A stretch of 64,000 nucleotides of DNA. Origin: Paludibacteraceae bacterium. Its GTDB lineage: Bacteria; Bacteroidota; Bacteroidia; Bacteroidales; Paludibacteraceae. Under the pieces are notes generated by a model that worked only from the letters and a program-made list of their open reading frames with translations, had not been told where the DNA came from and did not search any database. The position numbers and the translations under genes are program-made. The stretch lies in the NCBI GenBank assembly GCA_024401565.1, contig JAKSKU010000002.1:32617-96616 (forward strand). The letters are read 5' to 3'. Positions 7,774-16,082 of this stretch are shown here, one piece after another. The first letter of the stretch is position 1. Each line of letters opens with the position of its first letter.

Positions 7774-9648
7774 CTACCAAGAATATTCCGGAAGATCTTT
7801 TAAATATTCATCATTGTAGTTTTCTTTATGTAATGTTATTTTCTTCCCATTACCATCGCACAATTCAACGGTGTATCTATATAAAGCATCAATGCCAACA
7901 TATAAAGTATATTCTTTTCGTGTGTCTTTTTCTAGATAAGCTCCATATTGAGCAAACATTTTTCTTTTTACATAATACTCAGAATCAGATAAAAAAGGAA
8001 GTGTTGAATAAAGTTTTATTAGAAATTTTTCTTGACCTTCACTGTTTTTTAATTTAATTGATCTTTTTGTTGGTATTGTGCTACATTCCGGAATTATTGT
8101 TGCGAAACTACTTTGGGTGGCAATTGTAATGCTATGTGCTATGACTTGTAATGGCATAATCATAGTTCTTTCATTTGCATATCCCTCAATACAACAAGCA
8201 ATTAAGCATCCACCCTTTATAGCATCCTCTGAAGAGCATGATGTAATTTCCGAATTCGGAAAGATATTTTTCAAGATTGTTGATGAGAATGATTGACATA
8301 AAGATGTGTTTAATACAAATATTTGCTTTATATCTAAATTTGCTAATTCTGATTCGCGAAGTGCTAATTCAATATCATCCTTGATTTGAGTCTCGCTTAT
8401 AGTGCTAATATTATGTATTTCATTAAGGTATTTGACCTCAAATACATGGTCTACTGAATTTATAATGGAAAAAATTGTTCTAGTTTTGTGAATGTCAAGC
8501 ATTAAATGGTTGGTTTCTTCAATTTTTTTACGCATGCAAAAAACAGAAGTTGCCAATGTGTTATCGTATACCCTAATCTTTTTTAAACATGCTTTAGATG
8601 CAATTTTTCCTATTGTTTCCATTTGTTTAATATCAAATAGAACTGGACTTATAAAATACATAGTGTCAAAAGTATAACCTATTTGATGTTCTATTTCCGT
8701 TCTAAATAATTCTATGTATTTTACTATAATGTCTTGAATAGAATATAATTGCTCATCTATGTTTAATTTCAAATCCCCATAAATAGTCTCCTCAGTTTGA
8801 ATGTTATATAATTGTGCTAAATACTTAATGTCCTCCTCCTTTGAAAATATCAAATGTGGTATATCAAATACAATACTTGAATATGTTTTGTTTGATTTTT
8901 GATCAAGATTATTAACATCGCGATCTTCAAACATCCATAGCCCATTTTTATAAACAAGAGTTGCTGGCAATGTTTTTTTGCCATTAGAAAATGTCACAAA
9001 TTTTATGCAATCTGTTTCTAGATATGCAGCCATCAGGCCAGATTCGTCATATTTGACGGTTAGTGTATTGTTCTTTTTTAATTCTTTTTTATAATCTTGT
9101 GTATCTGCTATTTCTCTTTCCTCATCATCAATAAACACTTTGCAATCTTCATTAGTTTTTAGTTCTAAGTGAAATTGCTTGGTGTCTGTTGACGAATTGC
9201 GTATTTGCGTATTTGCTGAATTTGATTTTGATGCCAGTCTTCCTTTAAGAAGATCAATTGATGCATTGAAATATTCATCAGTCATCAGTTGTGATCTCTG
9301 AATATTTCGTAGTATTCTTAAATCATTAGGAAAATCTACTGGGAAATCTGCAAAAGAGCCAACAATCAAAGGAATTATATTGCATCCAGCTGAAATAGCT
9401 GTACGTATTTCTTTTGCTACCCAATCATCTTCATTCACACATCTCTCCATTGATCCTTCAGAAAGTATCAATATGAAGTCCTTACAACCATTGATAGCAT
9501 CAATGATTTGTGTATTGAATACCCCGTTACGTATTGAATTGTAATCAAAAAATATATGGTAGCCATGACTTTTCAATGCAAGTTCCACTTGTCTTGCAAA
9601 ATCACGTCCTCCTTCTCGTCTATAACTAATAAATATATCGTATTTCAT
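7774..9648 (-). CDS. TIR domain fused to a degenerate Hsp70 (DnaK)-like module
   Basis: Residues 1 to about 145 are a TIR domain (DIFISYRREGG) with W76 and E80 (DDWVAKEI). Residues of about 165-230 (NEDCKVFIDDEERE) are a PEGA-like beta module shared with the TIR-FGE protein. From about 255 to 600 the order of motifs follows Hsp70. A helix and strand lead to MYFISPVLFDIKQ, where DnaK has its PAYF region. DIHKTRT stands where Hsp70 has DLGGGT, DAIKGGCLIA stands where it has DEAVAxGAA, and MPLQVIAHSI with a later IPTKRS resembles the start of the substrate-binding domain. The glycine-rich phosphate loops are lost, so it is probably not a normal ATPase. It might sense unfolded or phage proteins; this is inference. 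It begins 12 bp after the channel gene. Confidence 0.78.
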   Translation of the reverse strand: MKYDIFISYRREGGRDFARQVELALKSHGYHIFFDYNSIRNGVFNTQIIDAINGCKDFILILSEGSMERCVNEDDWVAKEIRTAISAGCNIIPLIVGSFADFPVDFPNDLRILRNIQRSQLMTDEYFNASIDLLKGRLASKSNSANTQIRNSSTDTKQFHLELKTNEDCKVFIDDEEREIADTQDYKKELKKNNTLTVKYDESGLMAAYLETDCIKFVTFSNGKKTLPATLVYKNGLWMFEDRDVNNLDQKSNKTYSSIVFDIPHLIFSKEEDIKYLAQLYNIQTEETIYGDLKLNIDEQLYSIQDIIVKYIELFRTEIEHQIGYTFDTMYFISPVLFDIKQMETIGKIASKACLKKIRVYDNTLATSVFCMRKKIEETNHLMLDIHKTRTIFSIINSVDHVFEVKYLNEIHNISTISETQIKDDIELALRESELANLDIKQIFVLNTSLCQSFSSTILKNIFPNSEITSCSSEDAIKGGCLIACCIEGYANERTMIMPLQVIAHSITIATQSSFATIIPECSTIPTKRSIKLKNSEGQEKFLIKLYSTLPFLSDSEYYVKRKMFAQYGAYLEKDTRKEYTLYVGIDALYRYTVELCDGNGKKITLHKENYNDEYLKDLPEYSW

Positions 9649-9660
9649 AGTCTTAAATCT

Positions 9661-11679
9661 CTAAAGTTTCTCGATTTGTGGCATTTTTGCAACTATGAAT
9701 CTATCTAAGTTTTTGGTATCCTCTGATAATTCACTAAATGGTCTAATACACGAATGAAGCAATCTTAATTTATCTTTTTCTGCAGTTTTAACATTTAGAG
9801 CTTCATCAAAATAGAATCCCATCAACAATTGAGCCATATTCCAACGATTGTGCTCAACATTAGCTAATATTTCGTTATTATCTTCATTGATTTCCCCTCC
9901 AACGCAGCGTTTTTTGATTTCAATACTGTCTGCGCTATATTGGCTAGACCAGTGGTCTGTCACTTTCAAGTTTTTCCACTTATTGTCAATGTCGTTTTTT
10001 TCAAACTCTTTTTCTTCTCCATTAAAATAAACAGCATTAACTCTTTTTGCTAATAAAGAATCCTTCTCCTCTTCAAACTCACAACCATCCCACATTCCAA
10101 ATGGATATACATTTCTAAACCTACCATTTTCATTCATGAATATATCCAACAAACTTCCACATGTGAACTGGCGTATAAAGACTGGTATGACCTTTCCATC
10201 TTCCATTGGATAATAGACATTTCGAGGAAGATTCAATCCGATATTCAAGTTTGTATTCGGATCGTCGTAACATACTGCTATGCTCAACAATGTATCCTTT
10301 TCATTTGCTAAACAAGCTAAATAATTACGAACCCTTTCACTCTCAGGTTCTGCTTGTATAAATTGATAATTTACATCAAGAAAATCTGCATGTTTTCCCG
10401 TAAATTTTGTCGGGCAATAATGCTTCTCAACTATATCGTCCTGTGTAAAATCTTTATAGTCAGACGACTGAATTTCAAAAATCTGGGCATAACGGTTTCT
10501 AAACATCTCCATGCCACTCTTTGCATCTTTATCAATAAATGTAATGACTGTTTTTAGATTATTATCTCTTACAAAATTAGGTAGATGAATGTTGTGTGCT
10601 GCCCGTTTGGCAATGGCAAGGCCCATCTGTGTCATACCAAAAATGACAAGATGAACATGTTTGTTGCTTTCTTCTGTAGTTGGAATCCCGTTAGGTGCAT
10701 CCAACGCAGGATATTTACCATTATTCTTTTCACCGTCATATTGGTTTATGACAATCAGTTTTCTTGCCCAATCATCATGATAATTGGAGGCTCTAAAACG
10801 TATTAATTTTTCGCTCTTGTCGTTATGTGGATCTAGAGCCCAGTTGACACTGATATTCTCCGTTTGAAATGCAGAAAGAGTGCTCTGTTCTTCAAATTGA
10901 ACAAATACTTCTAAACGATTTTCATATTTTGAAACTCTATCATTTATATAAATATCTGAATTTCTGCAAATATCGACAATTAAATTTAAACACTTGATAT
11001 TCAACGGATCATGTCCAAATTCTTCTACTTCTCCAATCACCCAAACTCCGATTGCCTTATCAACACTGAGTTCCTCCAACGTCTTTCTACTTGTACGTTG
11101 TCCGTTTTTTATAACAACCTTATCCCTCTGTTCCCTATCCAACTCATTATTCAGTATTGACCTAATTTCATTAGATGGCATATCACTTAAAATCAGTATC
11201 GCATTATTCGTGTTTCTCTTATCGTTCCTAATCTTTTTTATCAAAGCGGGTACAGTATGGTTAAAACCGAGAATAATATAGTGATAATCAAATGTGTATC
11301 CGAATTCCCCCTTCTCGTATTTATCAACATGAGTATTCAATATATTGCTGGCAACAGAAATCAGCATACCCATGAAAATAATCATTCCGACTATGACAAC
11401 AACAACTCCAAAAGTTCTCGCTCCAGGCGTTAATTTATCTATAGTACTAGGATCATATAGCAATCTGAAAAGCAACATAAGTCGCCCTTGCGAACTCTCT
11501 CCACCAACTGCCTCAAAATCTTCCAAATTTGGAAACAGATACAAACTGACACTGTAAAAAGCGACAAACGTCAAAGCTACAACTAGCATCAACCATGCTA
11601 TCTTCTTATACCATTTCTCTGTAAAAGACCTATCAAATTTATATACAGGCGAAAGAGTAGTCGACTTAATTTTATACAT
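9661..11679 (-). CDS. Two-TM channel-like protein with two Rossmann (RCK/TrkA-N-like) domains and a C-terminal RyR domain
   Basis: This is the first gene of the repeat-bounded operon. Hydrophobic segments lie at about residues 27-49 and 90-112. The second is followed by a layout like plant CASTOR/POLLUX and TrkA-type channels, with YHYIILGFNHT at about 135. A second Rossmann-like unit, HLVIFGMTQMG, lies near residue 345. Residues of about 600-665 match the bacterial form of the ryanodine-receptor (RyR) domain: EHNRWNMAQLLMGF, then HSCIRPFSELSEDTKNLDR. RyR domains of prokaryotes have been proposed, from comparative genomics, to sense nucleotide-derived ligands. The likely role is a ligand-gated ion channel or membrane effector at the inner membrane. 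A near-perfect promoter lies upstream (11723-11754). Its paralogue is at 12027-14174. Confidence 0.83.
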   Translation of the reverse strand: MYKIKSTTLSPVYKFDRSFTEKWYKKIAWLMLVVALTFVAFYSVSLYLFPNLEDFEAVGGESSQGRLMLLFRLLYDPSTIDKLTPGARTFGVVVVIVGMIIFMGMLISVASNILNTHVDKYEKGEFGYTFDYHYIILGFNHTVPALIKKIRNDKRNTNNAILILSDMPSNEIRSILNNELDREQRDKVVIKNGQRTSRKTLEELSVDKAIGVWVIGEVEEFGHDPLNIKCLNLIVDICRNSDIYINDRVSKYENRLEVFVQFEEQSTLSAFQTENISVNWALDPHNDKSEKLIRFRASNYHDDWARKLIVINQYDGEKNNGKYPALDAPNGIPTTEESNKHVHLVIFGMTQMGLAIAKRAAHNIHLPNFVRDNNLKTVITFIDKDAKSGMEMFRNRYAQIFEIQSSDYKDFTQDDIVEKHYCPTKFTGKHADFLDVNYQFIQAEPESERVRNYLACLANEKDTLLSIAVCYDDPNTNLNIGLNLPRNVYYPMEDGKVIPVFIRQFTCGSLLDIFMNENGRFRNVYPFGMWDGCEFEEEKDSLLAKRVNAVYFNGEEKEFEKNDIDNKWKNLKVTDHWSSQYSADSIEIKKRCVGGEINEDNNEILANVEHNRWNMAQLLMGFYFDEALNVKTAEKDKLRLLHSCIRPFSELSEDTKNLDRFIVAKMPQIEKL

Positions 11680-11722
11680 AAATAGGTGATATTTATTTTT
11701 AAATTTCTAATATTAAATCACC

Positions 11723-11754
11723 CAAAGGTATAAAAAGTAGTTCTTAAATTCAAA
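11723..11754 (-). promoter_or_regulatory. Bacteroidota-type promoter of the channel/TIR operon
   Basis: On the minus strand TTTG (11751-11754) is followed after exactly 20 bases by TACCTTTG (11723-11730), matching TTTG-N19-21-TAnnTTTG. Transcription would start about 35-40 bases upstream of the ATG at 11679 and could cover all five genes, since the gaps between them are only 12 to 80 bp. Confidence 0.8.
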
Positions 11755-11790
11755 ATTTGAAAACAATAAATTTTACTTCAGCTATTTCAG

Positions 11791-11850
11791 CCTCAAATTG
11801 TGGATAACGTGGAGACGTTTCAACAAAATCTAGCAGAATATGTTACAAAA
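11791..11850 (+). repeat. 60-bp perfect direct repeat, copy 2, upstream edge of the TIR cassette
   Basis: Identical over 60 bases to 3854-3913, in the same orientation. It lies 37 bp upstream of the TTTG box of the operon promoter, so the whole transcription unit of channel and four TIR genes sits between the two copies. No recombinase is encoded between the copies. Confidence 0.95.
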
Positions 11851-11880
11851 TATGAATTCCGAACAACCTTAAAATTTAAT

Positions 11881-12016
11881 TAGGTCTCACATAGAAAATA
11901 TGTAGGTCTCACATAGAAAACATGAAAAACATAAAAAATCAAGGGATTTATATCAAACGTAATATAAAATTCCATGATTTTTATGTTTTATATGTGAAAC
12001 TAAAAAAATGTGAGAC
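11881..12016. repeat. 22-bp tandem repeat and long imperfect inverted repeat
   Basis: Two 22-bp units (TAGGTCTCACATAGAAAA plus TATG or CATG) at 11881-11902 and 11903-11924 differ by one base. GTCTCACAT at 11906-11914 is the exact reverse complement of ATGTGAGAC at 12008-12016. CATAAAAAATCA (11930-11941) pairs with TGATTTTTATG (from 11975) with one bulge. It could be the terminator or 3' structure of the gene at 12027-14174, which ends 11 bases away, or a protein-binding site. Confidence 0.75.
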
Positions 12017-12026
12017 AAAAAAGCTA

Positions 12027-14174
12027 TTACTTCAGCCTCATTATATTTTCGACATTCGCCACAATGATGGCATCGTATTTGAAAGTTTTAGGATCAACCC
12101 TCTTCAACTTCTGATACGATTGGATATCCAAATGCACAAATCTCTTCTTTTTATAATAGAGTTTCAATTCTTCATCCACCATAAGATTCTGCATCTCGTC
12201 CTCCGACGGTTTTCTGAATCCCATCAACAGTTTTTCCGTGGTCCAACGGTAATGTTCCACTTCCGCCATCATGAGCAGATCCGGATCATCCTTATGATAT
12301 CTCATCTTCAGATGGTCTTCCTCGTCTCCCATATTTCGACGTCGCATATAGAAGCAATCCAAACAATATGCATTTGACCATTGCAATGATGTCTGGATGA
12401 CACTCCATTTCTCTTCCAACTCCGTTTTGTCGGAAAGGTCGGCCAAAAATATATTTCCATCGCTGTCGTAAACATCATCGCCTTTCTTATAACACTGATT
12501 ATAAGTGAGGTTGATGGCTTTAGAACGGAGCTCATCCGTCTCATTGATTCTATGATGCTCCGTATACATGCCAAACGGATAAAAGTTTCGGAATTTTTCC
12601 GAAGTACGAAGTTCATCCACCAATTTGCGGCTCATATACTGTCTGACATAAACCGGAACAGGCGGCACTCCCGCAGCCTGGAAGTAGACGTTGAACGGAA
12701 AGTTTTGTCCTACCTGCAGATTATAGTCAGGATCGTCATAACACAACATTATCGACAACACATCGTTCTTATCGTCGGCACACTCCTCAATGTACTTTCT
12801 CAATAGCGGACTGTGAGCGTTGGATTTGATGAATTCAAAATGGCTGTCCAAGAAGTCCGCGTCCTCTCCCTTGAACTTTGTCGGTGCCATCTCTGTCACA
12901 ACAGCCTCATCTCCCGTAAAATCTTTATATGTGGCTGATTGTATCTCAAAAAGATATTGGTAGACGTTTCTGAATTCTACCATCTTTGTATCTGCGTCAA
13001 CGTCGACAAAGGAGATCACAGTCTTCAGTTTTTTATCCCTCGTAAAATTGGGAAGATGGAGCAGATGGGCAGCTCTAACCGCCATAGACAGACCCATATC
13101 CGTCATGCCGAACACCATGACATGGACATGCGCGTCGCTATCTCTTTTTATCACCACACCCTTTCTATTCTCCGTGGCCGAACTTATCATAAGCGGCTTA
13201 CTCGGATTCTCCAACGCTGGATAAAGATACGTGCGTGTGCCATTCGGATTCTCATTAAACCCACGGTCCACCATCACATAGCGAGCCCAATCATCGTTGA
13301 AATTAGACGCTTTGAAATTGATATAATCTCTCCATTCGCATGACATATCCACCGACTGGAAGGTTCTGAACGCAGATTGATTGTCGAGATAAACATGAAC
13401 ATCCAACTTGGATTCTCGCTTAACCGACCCCTTTCTGCACATTTTCACAATGCGAGAGACACACTCGATATTCAATGAATCATGATCAAACCCATCCTCC
13501 TCTCCTACAATCCACAACTTGACCGCGGAACCGAGAGAGACCTCATTAAGGATGTCGTTGGAATTACGGCTACCGCTTTTAAGTATCACTCTGTCGAATT
13601 CACTTCTGGAAAGCAGTCCATTAAGTTCCTTTCTTATATCCTCACAGTTTTTCTCACTTACCAAAAGGATTGCTCGATGCCCGAAACTGTTTGCATTATT
13701 CAAATCATCCTCTTTACAAATGGATTTTATCAGTCCCGGAGTAGTCTTATTATATCCTAGCACCACATGATGGTTATTCAAGCCAAAGTCAAAATAGCCT
13801 CTCATATAGCGATCGATATGTCTTTCCAAGATATTGCTGATCACGGTGATAAGCATACCCATAAACAGCACCATGCCGACCAGCACAACCACAACGCCAA
13901 ATGTCCGCGCGTTATACGACAGATGATCGATTGAGCCTGGATCATAGAACAATCTGAACAGCAACATCAATCTGCCTTCCGGCTCTCGGCTCCCACTGAC
14001 GCACTCAAAATCGTCTAAATCAGGAAAAAGGAAAAGACTGACACACCAAAAGAAACAAAAGGCGAACATCACAGCTCCCGACAGCCATAGGATCTGTTTC
14101 CACCAACTACCAGAAAATGATCTGTCGAAATAATACGTAAGCGACTTGGATGGTCGAAATTTTATCATGATCAT
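12027..14174 (-). CDS. Second two-TM, double-Rossmann, RyR-domain channel-like protein
   Basis: This paralogue of the gene at 9661 lies outside the 60-bp repeats. TM segments are at about 28-50 and 92-114. The block from ARTFGVVVV to ISNIL is close to the same block of the other copy. Rossmann-like strands begin at HHVVLGYNKT (about 135) and HVMVFGMTDMG (about 355). The C-terminal domain, from about residue 640 (EHYRWTTEKLLMGF, later YQKLK and KYDAIIV), is an RyR domain, more diverged than in its paralogue. No TIR gene follows directly; a gap of almost 350 bp separates it from the TIR operon. It could be a housekeeping relative from which the cassette channel was copied, or a second effector. 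It could start at either of two ATG codons two residues apart; I kept the first. Confidence 0.82.
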   Translation of the reverse strand: MIMIKFRPSKSLTYYFDRSFSGSWWKQILWLSGAVMFAFCFFWCVSLFLFPDLDDFECVSGSREPEGRLMLLFRLFYDPGSIDHLSYNARTFGVVVVLVGMVLFMGMLITVISNILERHIDRYMRGYFDFGLNNHHVVLGYNKTTPGLIKSICKEDDLNNANSFGHRAILLVSEKNCEDIRKELNGLLSRSEFDRVILKSGSRNSNDILNEVSLGSAVKLWIVGEEDGFDHDSLNIECVSRIVKMCRKGSVKRESKLDVHVYLDNQSAFRTFQSVDMSCEWRDYINFKASNFNDDWARYVMVDRGFNENPNGTRTYLYPALENPSKPLMISSATENRKGVVIKRDSDAHVHVMVFGMTDMGLSMAVRAAHLLHLPNFTRDKKLKTVISFVDVDADTKMVEFRNVYQYLFEIQSATYKDFTGDEAVVTEMAPTKFKGEDADFLDSHFEFIKSNAHSPLLRKYIEECADDKNDVLSIMLCYDDPDYNLQVGQNFPFNVYFQAAGVPPVPVYVRQYMSRKLVDELRTSEKFRNFYPFGMYTEHHRINETDELRSKAINLTYNQCYKKGDDVYDSDGNIFLADLSDKTELEEKWSVIQTSLQWSNAYCLDCFYMRRRNMGDEEDHLKMRYHKDDPDLLMMAEVEHYRWTTEKLLMGFRKPSEDEMQNLMVDEELKLYYKKKRFVHLDIQSYQKLKRVDPKTFKYDAIIVANVENIMRLK

Positions 14175-14190
14175 TTATTTATTAGGGTGA

Positions 14191-14259
14191 TTATATAGCA
14201 GTTGTCCTGAATGAGGATTGTTAAGATTTGGGCCACATCCTCCACCAACTCGTATATAA
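14191..14259 (-). repeat. Shortened copy of the TATATA-ended dispersed repeat
   Basis: The sequence starts TTATATAGCAGTTGTCC, runs through GAGGATTGTTAAG and ends near a second TATATAA. It matches one end of the 121-bp elements at 48101 and 60132 but lacks their centre. It lies upstream of the RyR channel gene at 12027-14174. Confidence 0.65.
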
Positions 14260-14341
14260 ATGCCATTTATTATGGCAAAAGTACAAAATTTCAAATGGCA
14301 GTTGATGCAAAAGCAACGAAATAAAGACATTTTCTTACAAA

Positions 14342-14375
14342 CAAAAAGGAGACAGATGCATTTGCACCCGTCTCC
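14342..14375 (-). terminator. Intrinsic terminator of the first tandem T9SS gene
   Basis: On the minus strand a GGAGACGGGTGCA/TGCATCTGTCTCC hairpin is followed by TTTTTG. It lies about 30 bases after the stop codon. The hairpin is copied exactly at 16024-16051. Confidence 0.85.
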
Positions 14376-14406
14376 CCCTTAATGGTTTAGTTATACAAGA
14401 AAAAAC

Positions 14407-15678
14407 TTATTTCTTTATAAACTTAACTCTTGAACCGTCTACATCTACCACGTATACACCTGCCTTCAAAACTGAGATGTTGACTGGCAACTGATTAGAC
14501 TGAGCCACTACACGACCAGACATGTCATAGATAGTGTATTCCTGAGCCTCCTTAGAAACAAATAGCTGGTTCTGATCTGAATATACAGTAACATCTGCTG
14601 TTGCCTCTGAATCCTCATCCTCTACATCCAAACTTCTGAATGTAGTGACGATTTTTCCATCATAATCCTCCAATGCATATAGTTCATCATCATTGTAATT
14701 CATCTCAATTGTCTGCTCTACAGTCTTTCCGTTCTTAGAGAATACAAGCTTGTAGAAACCATTATCTCTTTTTGGAATATAACAACTCCATCTGAAGAAA
14801 ATATTCGCACCGTTATAATACTGGCCTCCTCCAAGAGTCTCCCACTTATCGGAATTCAAACCTTTCTTTTTCCACTCATAAATAACACCCCTACAGTCGT
14901 TACCAAAGAACTGGCTTAACTCCGAATGGCTGTAATTCATTTTTAGCACAGCATAATCACTGTATACATTGCTTGTAATGTCAAGTGTTGGACGCCATAC
15001 AGAGACCGCAATGTCATCAATAGCATAGTAAGTGCAAGATTTATCATTTGGCGAAATGGAAACAGTCACACTGTTATAATTTCTATTTGCATCGTTGATA
15101 TCAACAACTAACTCTTTCCAGTTCAAAGTGCTAGTCGACTGTCCCAAATACAAAATTTTAGATCCGATAACCTGACCAGTAGGTTTTCTCACCTCAAGCT
15201 TCAAAGATCCAGAATTTGCCCACTGAATAGCACAAGCTACCCAAGCAGAAACTCTGAACTTCTCGTTTCCTGAAGGAATAGAGACTGTCTTCTTGTAAAT
15301 TGTAGAAGTAGAACCCTCAACATACAAAAAATAACCCTTGCTTGTGTTACCTACCATCGTATGGTCGGAACCTTTGGTCATCGGCTGATTACCACCATAC
15401 ACCAAAGATGTCTCACTCCAAAGTTTGCCATTAATATACGTTTTCTCTGCAGCCTTTAGCAAAGTGGCATAACCTTCTATAGAGGAATTTGACGGAAGTG
15501 TCACTCCTTTATAAAAACGATAATTATTTGTCTGCAAACCATCCGGAACTGTCTGTCCATAAGCTGGTGCATCCAAACTGTTGCCTCCAAAATCCTCTTT
15601 GAAAACCGACTGCCACTCCATCGCGTTAAGAGCCAATGTGCTCACGCAAGCAGCAAAAAGAAATAACTTTTTTTTCAT
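14407..15678 (-). CDS. T9SS-secreted protein of unknown function (tandem paralogue A)
   Basis: 423 residues with a signal peptide (MKKKLFLFAACVSTLALNA), then MEWQSVFKEDFGGNSLDAP, an opening typical of surface proteins in this phylum. The middle looks like beta-sandwich modules, one around the repeated phrase YYAIDDIAVSVWRP, which may be a carbohydrate-binding-type jelly roll. Residues of about 350-423 are a type A T9SS sorting domain (YTIYDMSGRVVAQ, then LKAGVYVVDVDG). I do not recognise a catalytic domain. The paralogue at 16083 has the same length. The last 300 bases and the 88 bases of the N-terminal region are identical between the two, while the middle differs. A promoter lies at 15919-15948, which implies a long leader. 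Confidence 0.82.
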   Translation of the reverse strand: MKKKLFLFAACVSTLALNAMEWQSVFKEDFGGNSLDAPAYGQTVPDGLQTNNYRFYKGVTLPSNSSIEGYATLLKAAEKTYINGKLWSETSLVYGGNQPMTKGSDHTMVGNTSKGYFLYVEGSTSTIYKKTVSIPSGNEKFRVSAWVACAIQWANSGSLKLEVRKPTGQVIGSKILYLGQSTSTLNWKELVVDINDANRNYNSVTVSISPNDKSCTYYAIDDIAVSVWRPTLDITSNVYSDYAVLKMNYSHSELSQFFGNDCRGVIYEWKKKGLNSDKWETLGGGQYYNGANIFFRWSCYIPKRDNGFYKLVFSKNGKTVEQTIEMNYNDDELYALEDYDGKIVTTFRSLDVEDEDSEATADVTVYSDQNQLFVSKEAQEYTIYDMSGRVVAQSNQLPVNISVLKAGVYVVDVDGSRVKFIKK

Positions 15679-16017
15679 TTTGTTTTGTTGTTTTTAATTA
15701 ACTAAACAACAATTCTTAACCTTAAACAATACCATGTCAACTAAACACAAAATACTTGAGGATCTTTTTTAGTCCTCTAATAATTCGTCACGTAAACACT
15801 CGCGATCATAAGAATTGTCATGAATTCGTCTACTAAACACGTTCTACAATAAAATACACCTTAAGGTAGTTTGATCAAACTTTTTGCATTTTCGCTTTTT
15901 ACTAAACTAATTCGAGTACAAATGTAGAACAAAATAGCGATTCTCAAAAACAATTCCAGAAAAAAAAATAAATATCTTACGACACAAAAAAAATGCAACT
16001 TGCACCTCTTGACAAAC
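15679..16017. other. Promoter and conserved leader of paralogue A
   Basis: No gene seen. It contains the candidate promoter (15919-15948) and a leader of about 230 bases. The leader carries the 8-bp palindrome CCTTAAGG (15859-15866) next to the 14-bp palindrome AGTTTGATCAAACT (15868-15881). The same pair stands upstream of the second paralogue. Confidence 0.7.
15919..15948 (-). promoter_or_regulatory. Candidate promoter of T9SS paralogue A
   Basis: TACATTTG (15919-15926) on the minus strand with TTTG (15945-15948) 18 bases upstream. The TACATTTG box and the sequence after it are shared with paralogue B at 17517-17524. Confidence 0.65.
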
Positions 16018-16051
16018 AAAAATGGAGACAGATGCATTTGCACCCGTCTCC
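16018..16051 (-). terminator. Intrinsic terminator of the second tandem T9SS gene
   Basis: Same hairpin as at 14348-14375, followed on the minus strand by ATTTTTG. Confidence 0.8.
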
Positions 16052-16082
16052 CCCTTAATGGTTTAGTTATACAAGAAAAAAC

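Larger units (their letters stand above)
11680..12026. other. Intergenic region between the two channel genes: promoter, direct repeat and large imperfect palindrome
   Basis: This gap of almost 350 bp is AT-rich. From left to right it holds the promoter of the downstream channel/TIR operon (11723-11754), the second copy of the 60-bp repeat (11791-11850), two near-identical 22-bp units (11881-11924) and an inverted repeat (11906-12016). A reading frame on the plus strand from 11922 runs into the antisense of the next gene and looks like a shadow. Confidence 0.75.

Noticed and set aside
4038-9648. TIR genes as a standard Thoeris system
   Set aside because: No ThsA-type effector (SIR2-SLOG or Macro-TM) is present; the effector candidate is an RyR channel. 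Kept only as a comparison.
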